NCBI RefSeq assembly: GCF_001649575.2
Contig: NC_051434.1
Span: 19,101,950 to 19,165,949 of the forward strand
DNA from: Kryptolebias marmoratus
Taxonomy: Eukaryota > Chordata > Actinopteri > Cyprinodontiformes > Rivulidae
Direction: 5' to 3'
Length of the DNA: 64,000 bases
The notes beneath the pieces were generated by a model, which was given only the letters and a program-made list of their open reading frames with translations, did not search any database and was not told the DNA's origin. A program made the translations under genes and the position numbers. Numbering within the stretch: the first letter of the stretch is position 1; every line of letters starts with the position of its first letter. Of the stretch, positions 50,458 through 61,990 are shown one piece after another.

Positions 50458-51267
50458 CTGAGAAGCACAAACATTTCACTTTTAAGCACCAACAAAATTC
50501 CATTAAACTTCACACAAGTCTGAGCTGAATGCATAAAAACCCCTTTCTGTTGAGAGACGGCAGTTTTCAAGCTCCAAAATTCAGCTTGAGCTACCCACTA
50601 GAATTTTAATAAATAAGATCCCGTGAGGACAGGATTGTCAAAATCAATAGGAGTATGATTATGGTAATGTCTGCACAGGGAAGGTGTTTTTGATAGTACT
50701 TTACTGGTACCAAGTTTTTGTTTTAGTCGTCAGTTTTTGTCACTTTACTTGTTCTTTCTTATCGTTACTTCTTACTGCTTTGATAATTGTTCTTAACCTT
50801 TTACATATCGTCTTGTTTTCATTCGGTATTTTGCTTTTATTTTAGGTTTTGTGTGTTTGTAAGACACTTTGTGCTGCCTGGAGATTGAGTTATTGATTGA
50901 ATAACTGATTAGACAATAAGAAGTGAAAAACAACCAATACAACCAGTTTTGGTTTCTTCCCACAAAAGAAAAAAAAAAAGGTTTGGAATGCATTTTTTTT
51001 TTTTTTCAGCAGTTCCTGAGCATAAATTTTAGTGGGGCGGATATTTATTTCCTGAATCAATAACCACACAAATGTTACAATTAGAGTTACAAAAAAAAGG
51101 CTATATGTTGCTTAATATTTATGGTATTAGTTTTATGTGGAAAGTTGTCGCCTTTTTTTCCCTTCCCACGGGTCGAGGTTGTGTCTCGTGAGAACAGTCC
51201 GGTCTGAAAAGTAAATCAGAGAAACTGTTGTCTCCCGCACCCACCTCCACCTGAAACTGGAGTATGT

Positions 51268-51291
51268 TTAATTTTACCTAGGTAAAATTAA
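51268..51291. repeat. perfect 24-bp palindrome
   Basis: TTAATTTTACCT followed immediately by its exact complement AGGTAAAATTAA, no spacer. No longer inverted ends were found around it. Confidence 0.85.
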
Positions 51292-51413
51292 GCAGACAGA
51301 CAGAAAGGTTCACAGCTTTCTGGATTGGATTTCTCATTTTACTTTTAGGTCATATTTCTGCAATAACACTTGGAAAGAAATTCACAATGCTGGCATATTC
51401 ACCACTTTGATTA

Positions 51414-51492
51414 AAGCCACCACCTGGGCTTGAACTCGCAGCCTCGAGATTAAAAAAACCTCCAAAGTGACCACTGAGCTACAGCAGACACA
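51414..51492 (-). repeat. tRNA-like relic (SINE head or tRNA pseudogene)
   Basis: The minus strand has an A-box-like TAGCTCAGTGG and, about 40 bases on, a B-box-like GAGTTCAAGCC. Acceptor-stem pairing and a clean anticodon arm are not evident, so it is not called a functional tRNA. Confidence 0.5.
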
Positions 51493-52407
51493 TGCTCATA
51501 GATTCAACAGAATCAGATAAATCAGATCCACCTGTGGGCGATCTAAATAGTTACGGACAGAAAAGGGGCCGACCGTGTTGAAGAAAATGTCCCGTTGTTT
51601 ATCTCCCCTGTCTTTAATTTTCTGTGTTCAGTTCATGTCCGGCCTGCTGGTCTGCTCAAAGCTGCTGACTGACAATCTATCTTCTAATATTAGTCTCGTA
51701 AATGGATTTTAAAACAGTTGGAGACAGCAGGTTTTGCTGCACCTATTCCTGCATTAAATAAGACCAGGTGAGGTGTAACGTTCAGAGTGGTCGTATCACT
51801 GAGCTAAAACCAGCAGAATGTGTCCACAGGGTGGGATATTTTACACCCCAATGAGACACTGTTGGAGTTGCCCTGCAGTCCAGATCACTGATGTTAAATC
51901 TACTGACGAACTCAGTTGGTGACCTGTACCACCCTATAACTGTAAATAAGTCAAAAACCGAGAATGAGGCATGAAGAAACATTTTGAATTTAATTTAAAA
52001 TTGTCAAAATAGTTGACAAAACACAGAACAAAACATTACACAGCAAGCTAAGTAATTCACATTGTTTTTTAGGAGGAACTATTTTAATTTCTTTTTTTTT
52101 CTTTTTTAGGTGGGCCTGCATCCCACCTGCGCTTATGGACTGGCCGCGCCTGATAAAGTGGATGGTCTTTGTGGTGTCTATGGTGTGCATTAAGAGCACA
52201 GTGGGCCTACCATTACATATGGAGTGAGATAGGTAATGGAGGGTTTTGAGCATACACCAAACCCCCATAGCAGTCCTGGGGGTTTATTGTTGTGATGGCA
52301 TCTTAGAGTATCTGGGTTGAGCACGGGGGCAGCATATCCATGCGCACACTGGTGTGGCTTGGTAGGCTGTGTATCTATTGCCCACACCATACTGGCAGTG
52401 CTCTAAG

Positions 52408-52672
52408 TAAAGGTATTACCTCACTGGGCTGTGACTGGAACCAAATAATGTACACAGCCTAGAAATACAGTTCTACAAGCTCTGCACGGAAAAATAGGTC
52501 ATGATTTTCAAAACTTAAAAAAATGGGTGCTCAAAACATGGCCACGTGGCTTGCTGGTCGCTTGGTTGCAAATGATAAGAAGTCAGTGAGACTGCAAGGT
52601 AAATTTCCCTATTTTCTTGCATTTTCGAGTTGCCAACTAGTCTCCAACAAACGCAGCCCAGTGAGATCCAAC
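52408..52672. mobile_element. deleted non-autonomous DNA element, CACTGGGCTG family (copy D)
   Basis: The left end is ttacctcactgggctgtgac and the right end is acgcagcccagtgagatcc, with ttgccaactagtctccaaca just inside. Only the right half of the interior of copies A and B remains (aggtcatgattttcaaaact, ctcaaaacatggccacgtgg). Confidence 0.8.
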
Positions 52673-54890
52673 CTTCAGTTAATGTAATGTCTCGCAACTA
52701 ATATAGGGTCTCTAATAAAGCTTCAGTCAGAAAGACACTGAGGCAAAAATGCTTCTAAGATTCTAAAGGTCAGTCAATTAGCTTCAGGAACTGTATACCA
52801 AGAAGAACTAGTCCAATTTCAAGAAAAACAAAACAAAACTATGGACTCTACCATTTCCCTACTGATAAGCAAAAACAATTATCTCCTAACTATAGAAGAA
52901 GCCCAACAGGCCAACCTAACAATCAGCATCCACTTGCTTTTTAGTCATGCTGTGGCAATAAACATGATTTCTAATTACATGCATTTTATGAAAGGCTAAA
53001 AAGGACAAGATAGAAGATATAAAGCATGCAATCTTTTCACAAAAGGCTTAGAGCCCCATGAGACCAAATACAAATCAAACATCTCCTTGCTAGAAAGCAA
53101 GCATCTGAGCTGCTGGGGAAAGTTTAAAAGGGGAAGAAAAATCGACAACATATTTAAACAGATTGTGAAAACAATTCCATCTGTTGCCTTTGGCTCGCCA
53201 CCCCTCGCCAGATGGAGGAGTTATCATTAAGAATGCTAACTGCAAGAATGCTGCCAATTGGCTCCTTCAGAGCTCCATTTCTCCTGCGACTGCAGCAAAA
53301 AAGAAAAGTCAAACTTTATTGAATAAATTCTACTTCTGAGGCACTGTCTGATATAACAATCTGAAAAGAGCGGGAGAGGACAGAATAATATATTTCAGGA
53401 TCTGGATCAGCTGAAACCTGCTCAGCCACACAGCACAGCTAATCTCAGGCTCTGCTCAGGTGAGAAAATTAAAACCGCAGGCAGTTTTTATGTCCCACGC
53501 AAAATCAATCTTTTAATTAAGTACATCAGTGCATCTTTAACAAGCATGAATCATTTCACAGAGGATTAGAGAAATTAACAGAGCATATGAAGGGATAGTA
53601 ACTAGACATATTAACTTAACATAATTTTCACCTGATTAATTACACATGGTCATATGGAGGGGTTTTAATTTTAGCATAACCATGTCCCATTAGAGGGACC
53701 ATTTTATCTCCACCTTCAGTTAGCCTCTTGAACCCCTTGACATTTCTCTTTAAGTTGCTTACAAGGCAAAGAACGACCATTACATCAAATAAACACACAG
53801 AATTTAAATAACTATTCACTCTTTTGTGCTCCTCTGGACATCACTTTTAACATTTAAATAAAGTTGATGAACTTACAGTTTTTAGACAGAACTAAATAAT
53901 TCTACATGACGAACTGATTTGAATAAAAGTTGTTCTTGACTAGTCTAATTTAAAGAATTGCAACAAAGTCTACACTGAACTAAAACTACTAAATCTTATT
54001 TTTGTTACTGTTGAATATAATAGTAGGTAGGCTTGTAGGCACAAAAGCGACAAAATAAATAGATATTAACATTCTCCACTTTAGAGAAAATGGCTTTTGT
54101 GTAACATGTTTTGATAAATATGTTTATTACTGTTGAAATGCGTAAACAATAAAGCACTATAATTCCAATTCATCCAGCAATTATTCACTTATTATCTACC
54201 AGTCTAATTAAGAGTGCTGTATGGAAGTAACAGTCACGTGGTTACCATGGCGACCCTAATGAGCCATTGGCAGCAGCTTTAACATTTCCTTTAATCTTGG
54301 GTCTCTTTACACTTTTTAAAACAGATTATATATAAAAACATTTTTTTCAGTGTAGATTATTACAAATTTAAGCTCCAAATTATTATTGGGATTAACAGAA
54401 GACGGTTGATAGACAGGTATGTTGGAATTTATATTAATAGTACAATACAGATGTGTTTTTCCTTGATTTCACAAAGAATCAATTCTTTCCCAAATGTCAA
54501 GATTTCTTTCACTCCAACTCATTTCCGTGAAGAAAGGGATGCAATTTCTTCTAACCAATCGCGGTAGCACAGCTTGACGACAACCTAACAACAGCATTAG
54601 TCTCACCCGTGGTGCTGACTAGCTAATCGTTGGTCCTCCAGCTGAGCACAATGAACTGATGGCTGCTTCAACTGGACAACCGGTGTCATGGTGCCAGATG
54701 GATTCAAAACTCTGGATCCTACCAAGGTATGTCTGAGACTCTTATAAATACTTCTTTTTTTTTCATTGCACCAGATGACCCCTGTAAACACACAAGGTTA
54801 AATCCTATGTATGGTAGTCAACTTCTCTTTGGTTATTTATATGACTTAGGTTTTAAAAACCTATGGTCACTATGAGGTGTGATTTAGTCG

Positions 54891-55570
54891 CTGTTCAGAC
54901 CTGGCACCAACCAGCAGCTTGACTGATTTGATCACAAGTGGATAATAACAATTTTAAGTCCCCCAGACAGCTATTACACTGTCTGAAATTAGTCGGATTT
55001 TAAATTTAACAAACTAATATGTTTATAACCTCTTTAGAAAATGTAATATTTTTAAACTGGGACACAACCAGGTAATAACTCAGTTGTTACCGAGTCACAG
55101 CAGTGGTTTCTTTAGTGTGGCTCAATACAGGTTGTGTTCAGACTACTAAACAAATGCAGATAAGTCTCTCGATTTAAAGTTAAAGTACCACTGATTGTCA
55201 CACACCTGAGTATGCGAAATTTGTTCTCCGCATTTGACCCATCCCCTGAGGGAGCGGTGAGGAGCAGCGTGCCGCCCTCGGGAATCATTTGGTGATCTAA
55301 CCCATCTAATTCCAACCCTTAATGCTGAGTGTCAAGCAGGGTGGCAATGGGTCCCATTTTTACAATCTTTAGTATGACCCGGCCGGGGATTGAACCCACG
55401 ACCTCCCAGTTTCAGGGCTTCACTCTACCACTAGGCCACTGATTCGGTGGACCATCTCAAAGGTGGTTTTAGAGTATTCATTCCTTCTTGAAAGCACTCA
55501 CACTTGCATTTAGCGCTGTCCAAATACGATCAGATTGCCCAGGATGGATGTTAGAGCCAGGTCTGAACAG
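54891..55570. mobile_element. MITE with CTGTTCAGACCTGGC ends, interrupted by a SINE
   Basis: The left end is CTGTTCAGACCTGGCACCAA and the complement of the right end is CTGTTCAGACCTGGCTCTAA, with gatcacaagtgga-like text inside the left and a gatcgtatttgga match inside the right. A SINE occupies about 55160-55448. No transposase. Confidence 0.8.
55160..55448 (-). mobile_element. tRNA-derived SINE inside the MITE
   Basis: The minus strand has A box TGGCCTAGTGG (55428-55438) and B box GGTTCAATCCC (55386-55396), 31 bases apart as in a tRNA-derived polymerase III promoter. The body (gagggcggcacgctgctcct, atgggtcaaatgcggagaac) matches an abundant teleost SINE. Confidence 0.85.
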
Positions 55571-58539
55571 GGCCAGACTAAAGCACGTTTAATGATTCAG
55601 GTAATCTTTTTTGGTGACTAATCAGTCAGGACAGGTCTCAAGGTACAAAGAAGTCTTTGTGAGTGAGACAAAAAACTAAGATATGCTGACTCGAATGTTC
55701 ACATTCAGGACCAGGACATGACAAAGATAAGTGAGCTGCTGCAACAAGACCTTCTTGGACTAGAGCAAGAAAAACCAGATGAATATGCACACGTAGATTA
55801 AAAAAAAGAAAAATTAAATATATACAGGATAAATACATGGGAATATCATGTAGGAAACAAAGAGACAAACTGATTTGACCTTGATATTTTCATCCTAAAG
55901 CCTAAAAATAATTTTAAAAATCCCTCTAACAAAAGTGAAATTTAGGCGCTTTTTTCCCAACAAACTAAATAAAACCTGCTGAAAACTACAACTAATTGTT
56001 ACATATTCATGAATTTGAATCTAAAGAATCACAGCGTTGGCTATGATCTTCATTCTCAGCTGGGCTCTGTTAAATCATACATGTTGTTCTATGACGCATT
56101 CATTTTACAGCTGCAGCATTTTGTACATGCCATCGAAAATTAGGCACACTTTAAAGAGGGTCCTTCAGCAAACATAAATCACTTTAAGTCATTAATAACA
56201 TCCCCAACATGTTCAGATTCATCAGCTGTCACTGTTAAAGGCCTTTGGCTAAAGGAAATTGTGTGTGTTTATTACGTACAAAGGCTCCTTCCTGACAAAT
56301 GAACTCCCAGGCATATACACACAAACACATACACACACAAAAAACCCCCACATACATACGCAGCCAGCAGGAGGTCGATTAGCCAGTCCTGATAAATTGA
56401 AACATGGCTTTAGAGAAGTGTGAGTACTTGGGTGGCCTGGTAAAAGCATTAAAAATGCAAAGCAGGGCTCTTTTAGATGCTGCCATTGCACGCCTTGCAT
56501 TTGAAGATAAATGCTGCACTGAAGTGCCGCACCCGAAGGGCTGTGGCTGTAAGAAAAATCAGAAGGCTGCTTAATCCCTGCGAGCTTCAGCAGCCTCCTC
56601 TGCATATAGGCCCAATGATGCCAGACCTGAAGGGAGAAACACATTTACCAAGACGTGCTTGAACACACTACTGTTCCCCAGAGAGACAGAGTTCAAAGTT
56701 CAAAGAAAGTGGCCAGGAAATCACTTCTTTTCTTTGTTCATGTCTTTCTTCACAACAGAAACTTTGGTCAGAGATATTGACTCAGTGAAATTCCTGGTGA
56801 AATCCCCTGTTAGATGGACCATGTCACATTTTGACAGTGGGGGAAAAAAAAACAAAACAAAAGGAAAGTGAAAGGTGCCCCCAATGCATCCCCCCCCCCC
56901 CCCCCCCCAAGCTGTCAGATATCAATCTGAAGTGTTCCTTGAGGGGAGCAGAGAGGCAGCTCTGTATTACAGGATCAGAGCATGGCCGGCTCAGATAAGA
57001 AGAATCCAGTGAGCAGCGGATACACACTTCTGTTCCTGCTCATAGCAGACACAAAAAAAACCTCTCAGACATCTACTGGCTTCCATTGATCTGACAGAAA
57101 CTGGACGTGTCAGCGTTTGAAGCACTTGCCTTGTGCGTTTGCCAGTAAATTTAGCAATAGCAATCTAACAAGGCAGGAAATTGTAACTTATACAGGTCAT
57201 GCACTCGCTTGACTGCTTGGACAACCAGCACTACCACCACTCCTACCTCACGTCACTCCCCACCCGAGTGGCAAAACATTCAGCATTTGTCCGCTATTAG
57301 GGGACCCCTAGCCTATTTAGTCTACTGTCAAACTATTTGTTGATAATGCCCCCCCCACACACACACAAAATCCCCCTGTAACCTAAAAAAACATATGCTC
57401 AAGGTTTTCCTACTGCTATTTGAATACTCAATTAAATGACATTTCATGCCTCTTTGTTTTGGTGCCCATCTAAGAGTCCAAAAATCACATTTTTTGTAAC
57501 TCAGTTGAGCATAAAGGAGAGGGAGTGGTGGTGGCTGTTGAGGGGCATGATGAAACTTAGAGAGAATTGTGTTTACATCACGTACATGACCTCTGTACCA
57601 TACACTTCCCTTTAAACACAGCACAAGTCTGCACTGCAGCAGACAAAATGACAGGCACTATAGCAATGTATTCATTTGGCTTCAGATCAACTTTTCAAAA
57701 CTTTCCTCCATCGTTTTTATCTGCACTGAATAGGTACGGCAACCTGTAACTTTTTTTTTTTTTTTTACAGATGTCGGAGGCAAATGAAAGTGATAAAGTG
57801 GTAAATTGGGTTTTATTGCAGCTTCTGTTGTCGTACAACAATTTTTATTTAACTGCTTCCCTCCATTGCTGTTCTGTTAACACAATGTAGCTTTATTGTT
57901 AGGTTAAATCAAATTTTAATGGCAAAACAATATGTTACTGTAATAAAACTAGCCCTATAGGGACTTCCAGAGTTTTGTGGTCATGTGGACCAACAGCAAT
58001 AGTTGATAACAACTATGCTGTTACAGCGCAGTAACTAATGTCATATCTCATTCACTATTCTGCACATGCTCAGTGACTCTCCTTTTTTTCTTTTATATAT
58101 GTCTTAGTCTCTCCCAGCAGAAATGCAAGAAAAGGAAGACAGGTGACAAGCATTTATCAACCTGAAACATCCTTGCCTTTGAGCATTTTAAAATGGTGCC
58201 ACTTAAATAGAACAACTGCTCCACCAGACCATGCTTTGTTGGACTCTACAGCTGTATTTGATCATTTCTGTCCGATGAACATAAACTTTGTTTGTGTAAT
58301 TTTTTTTCTATCTTAATTTACTACGTGGGATTAAGGTGTCACGTGCCCTTCTTAAAGGATTTCCACAAAGGGCAAACTGGTGTATCCTCACTTATAGCTT
58401 CTTCAGATGCATCATTTAAAGGACTGTGCACAGCTCATTTTAAAGGTTATAAGCAGGAGGGCAAAGTAGAGGGGAGTTGATGAAGAACCGTTACCTCGGT
58501 ACATTGTAGAAGACCAAGTGGCTCTCAGAGATATAGAAC

Positions 58540-59180
58540 TACATGCTGAACCTCTAAGCCAGAATCACTAATAAAGATATGAAGACGGTTATCACAGCAT
58601 TAATCACCTCCAGGTTAGATTACTGTAACTCTCTTTATTTTGGCTGCAGCCAGACTTCTAAGCAGGTACTCGGGAAAGAGAAATGATGTATCAGTGTCTC
58701 TTTACTTGCTTCCTCTTAAATATAGAACCTGTGCAGCTTACGTCACAAAATAACGTGGTCTATGCTTATTCCCTCATAGACTTGACAGTCTAAGTAGCAA
58801 CAAGGTCAGAGCTGGGTTACCCACCAAACGCACCTCCCTGTGTCCATGGTTCCCTCTATCCTAAAGTACGAGGTTCCGGCATCCTGCTCTGAGGGCTGGA
58901 CAAGGTTCAACAATGAGCTTCACACGGAGGTTTGCTGTGAGGCACAGTGTGTCAGGAACTCACAGTTACAGAGTTCAAACCTTAAAACTCAGGTTCTAGT
59001 ATGATGTGGTCCCAGACTTTGCCTGAAAATAATATCTTCACAACCAACTATGTGAACTAACAATGTTAAAATACACATAACTGTACGAAACACACAGCAA
59101 CCTGTCGTCCACCGTGGGAGAATAAATAGTCTTGATAATGTCACTGCAGGGTCTCTGAACTTCTCTGGATTTATTCTAAC
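58540..59180 (+). pseudogene. L2-like LINE 3' remnant
   Basis: KTVITALITSRLDYCNSLYF at about 58580-58642 is the conserved block downstream of the RT domain in L2/CR1 LINEs. After a deletion, 58810-59130 repeats the text of 13060-13560. Inactive. Confidence 0.8.
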
Positions 59181-59198
59181 GCTAGAGCTCTTAGATCA

Positions 59199-59801
59199 CA
59201 TGTGTCCAACTCCAGTCCTTGGTTCTTGCATGTTTTAGATGTTCTTGCTTTAAAACACCAGATTTAAATGAATGACTTGTGGACAGGCTTCTTGAGAACT
59301 TGATGATTTGGTGAGGAGGTAATTAAACCATTTCAGTGTGTTCTATATTTGATTTTGATGTTTTTATCTGTATTTGATTCTGTGGTGTTAGTTTCATAAT
59401 TTTAGTTAGGTTATCCTATATTTCATTTAGAAAATACATGATTGATGTTTTTACTTCTGTATTTCTATATTTGATTATGATTTAATTTAGATTATTTTAG
59501 CTACTATTTTGACTGTCTTAGCTCATGTTTAGATATGTTTGGTTTCGTGATTTTTATTTACATTTCCCTATATTTCATTTAAATTATACATGATTGATGT
59601 TTTTTTCTGTGTTTGATTATGTACCTGCTGTATTTGATTCTGTTGTTGTTTCTGTATTGTATAGCACTTTGGATCGCCTTGCTGCTGAAAAGTGCTACGT
59701 AAATAAATTTCACTTCACTTGAATCAGTTGTGTTGGGAGCAGAAAAACCTCAAACCTCCAGGACAGTGCAGCCTTGTGGCCTGGAGTTCGATACTCCTGT
59801 C
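59199..59801. mobile_element. hAT-like MITE interrupted by an L2 tail
   Basis: The left part has gtgtccaactccagtccttg then gcatgttttagatgttcttg. The complement of the right end has gtatcgaactccaggcc and ggaggtttgaggtttttctg. The ends fit a common fish hAT-derived repeat. The middle (59335-59716) is a separate LINE tail. Confidence 0.65.
59335..59716 (+). mobile_element. L2-like LINE 3' UTR tail inserted in a MITE
   Basis: It ends tatagcactttggatcgcc, then ttgctgctgaaaagtgcta and aaataaatttcacttcactt, the typical 3' end of fish L2-type LINEs. Inside are two related about 180-base subunits sharing ctatatttcatttaRaa and acatgattgatgttttt. Confidence 0.75.
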
Positions 59802-59924
59802 TTTGATCAGCTGAACAGCTCTTGCTGGATTTACCACATCCTAGATTAGTCAGTAAGGGAGATGGTGACTTTGCTGGAGCAGCCCAAAACATGTGGAATA
59901 ATTTTAGTTTCTTGATCAAATGAG

Positions 59925-60020
59925 TCCCCTCAGTTGAAGCTTTTAAAACTCAGCTTAAGACACATATATAATTTTGAACCAGAGTTTTGGCATTTTAAGT
60001 TTAAGTTGTTGTTTGTATTT
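59925..60020 (+). pseudogene. L2-like LINE ORF C-terminal scrap
   Basis: SPSVEAFKTQLKTHI followed by a stop, the usual C-terminal motif of L2-type LINE ORFs. Confidence 0.6.
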
Positions 60021-60965
60021 ATTTAGTCATGCTTTTCTTTGTACATTTTTATCACCACTAAATTATGACATTTATTTTCTTTGGCTTTTAATTGAATGAA
60101 ATGGATTCATAATTCTAATGTTTCATTTATTTATTTATTACTTAGTTTTACATACTCTGTTTTAACATATCTCTTTCAGTTTTTAAGTTGATTTTATTGT
60201 TTTGGGGTTACCATTTTTTTGGTGATTGTTTTATGGAACTATTTTACAGGACTTTGGTCAACTTTAGTTCTTTTTATTTTGCTTTAAAAAGTTTATTTGA
60301 TTCATTGTATGCTACTTCTGAAACCTGTAACTTACAATAATTACAAGCTATGGGATTTGTAAACTTGGTACACTTGGTGGAATGTGAGTAAAAAAAAAAA
60401 GGAAAGGATTTCCAGCATAGAGAACTCTAAAAAAGTAATTCTTCCAAAATGGAGGAGTACATTTTTAATTTAATGCCAGCCTTACATATTATACTAGTGC
60501 GAACACAGCCAGAGCTGTTTTTCCTCCATTTCCATGGTAACCTATAGTGGAATTTGGTTTCTTTATGTATTTCTACCATTTTCTTGCTCCACTCATGACC
60601 AAATAAAGTGAAACATTTGTTACTGGACTCTGACCAGTTTAACGTCAAATTGTGCCATAAGTTGAAATGTGTTCATGCATCTGAGTGGACGCCACCATGT
60701 CAGTTCCACTGCAAGAAAAGCTGCACCGGTTTGTGTTTTACGCAGCTTTTTGTACACAAGCAAATCACTTGTGCAACTTTGGGACAATCTTAAGAGACTG
60801 AGCAGTAATGATGAAAACTCAGGTTATTTATTTGCACTCATTACCAACTTCTCATTTAGCCCACAGTACCGTCAATTACACTCAAACAAAATCAATCTAG
60901 GAAAAAGAAAAATAGTGTAGAAAATGTCCCTTTCAAGTGTTATCAGTACACACCGTGCCTCTCAC

Positions 60966-61116
60966 TTGCTGTTTCTTGGGTTCTGGTGACATCTCTTGTG
61001 GGATGAATTTGATTGGTCCTTTTATCTGCCTCCTAGACCTCTTGGTGCCATCAGGCAACGTCTCCATGGCGATGTCGGCTTCGTCGCTGCTAGCCTGGTC
61101 GCACTCAGAGCACTGC
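60966..61116 (-). CDS. phf14: phf14 internal coding exon (end of a PHD finger plus basic linker)
   Basis: This is the first phf14 exon seen in transcript order. The minus strand has an acceptor (cttctcag) directly before it and a donor (gtgagag) directly after. The exon starts in the last base of a codon, then reads 50 codons beginning QCSECDQASSDEADIAMETL and ending EPKKQQ. From memory this closely matches vertebrate PHF14 downstream of its second PHD finger. The CSEC pair would be the last two zinc ligands of that finger, whose other ligands lie upstream. The middle (GTKRSRRQIK) is basic and could act in nuclear localisation. PHF14 is a nuclear chromatin reader. The family is reported to bind the histone H3 tail and to repress growth-factor receptor genes such as PDGFRA. 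The exon ends in phase 0, matching the next one. The preceding exon was not found up to position 64000. Confidence 0.93.
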
Positions 61117-61334
61117 CTGAGAAGAACAAAGAAATGTACGTGTGAATACTGTACTGGTTTTATTTAAATGAACTAACACAAGTCGCCTCTTATTACAAAC
61201 CAAAAAAAAAGAAAAAATCCACAAAAAACAGCTGAGGTGAAAACTGATGACATTCCAGAAACTAACATGTTTGACTATTTTCTGGTAATTAACCTTGTGG
61301 TAACTGCAAGCAGAGTCCTTGGATGACTAAGCTG

Positions 61335-61990
61335 TTCACTCTATTTTTAATGCTGAAGCCAAACACCCTCCCAAGAAAACCTTTTCAGCCTTGTATCCAA
61401 GATCTCATTCTTTTGCTCATGACCCAGATCTTTCAGGTGACAGCTGGAACATAGACACACCAGTAAATTGATAGCTTTGCCTTTCAGCTTAGCTCCTTCT
61501 TCACTATCACAGTCTGGTGTATCGCCCTCATTACTGTTGGCAAAGCTCTGGTTCGTCTGTCATTTCTCGTTCCATCTTATAATCAAGGCGAAGACGCTTT
61601 ACCTTTTTACCATCTGGCTGGAGGGAACATTTTACCTTTTATCCATAAGCACAGACAACAGTCAGAACGTTTCCTCCTGCGGCTTGAAGCCACGGAGAAA
61701 CAACTTTCACTTGATGCCTCTTTCCAAGGGAAACTCCAGAAAAGAGAATCCAGCCCCAAAGACCAAGCTACGCGTGGATGTAAGGCCTAGTTTGCATTGA
61801 TCCACCTGACACACACCAGCTCTGGCTTCTGTCCCAAGAGTGAGGTGACATTTCATGCCCGAAAGCCAGATCACGCCCGTGGGGAAACAGCTCGTCCAGG
61901 ACCCAGGCCATGCCTGAAACCCTGCACACATTGCACCTCGCCTTGTTTACCCTCTCTGCGGTTGGTAGGTCCAACTAAAGGAGGCACACT
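61335..61990 (-). pseudogene. Rex3/RTE-like LINE relic with internal deletion
   Basis: Plus-strand landmarks tttttaatgctgaagcca, gatctcattcttttgctcat, ttgatagctttgcctttcag and agctccttcttcactatcac match the complement of the LINE 3' half. After about 61600, agacaacagtcagaacg, gaatccagccccaaagacca and gaggtgacatttcatgcccg match the complement of the endonuclease half. Most of the RT region between them is gone. Confidence 0.75.

Larger units (their letters stand above)
50458..60965 (-). other. phf14: phf14 intron (about 10.5 kb)
   Basis: Donor gtgagaggc at 60965 and acceptor ttctcag at 50458. Besides the transposons listed, 52680-54880, 55580-58540 and 60130-60965 show no gene. Repeat-free blocks near 53240-53720 and 56380-56620 look like possible conserved non-coding DNA. 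A C homopolymer lies at 56890-56908. Confidence 0.8.

Noticed and set aside
51414..51492. Functional tRNA gene
   Set aside because: A and B boxes are recognisable but stems do not pair convincingly and no clean anticodon arm is seen; kept only as a tRNA-like relic.
54603..54740. Minus-strand frame ending ALEDQRLASQHHG-like text, with an AG before and GTGAG after, as a phf14 exon
   Set aside because: The frame does not fit the phase 0 of the exons at 60966 and 50395 (a stop appears in the required phase), and vertebrate PHF14 has no extra segment at this point.
56249..56644. 131-codon minus-strand ORF
   Set aside because: Part of it is translated CA microsatellite-like DNA; no domain, no splice context, composition like chance.
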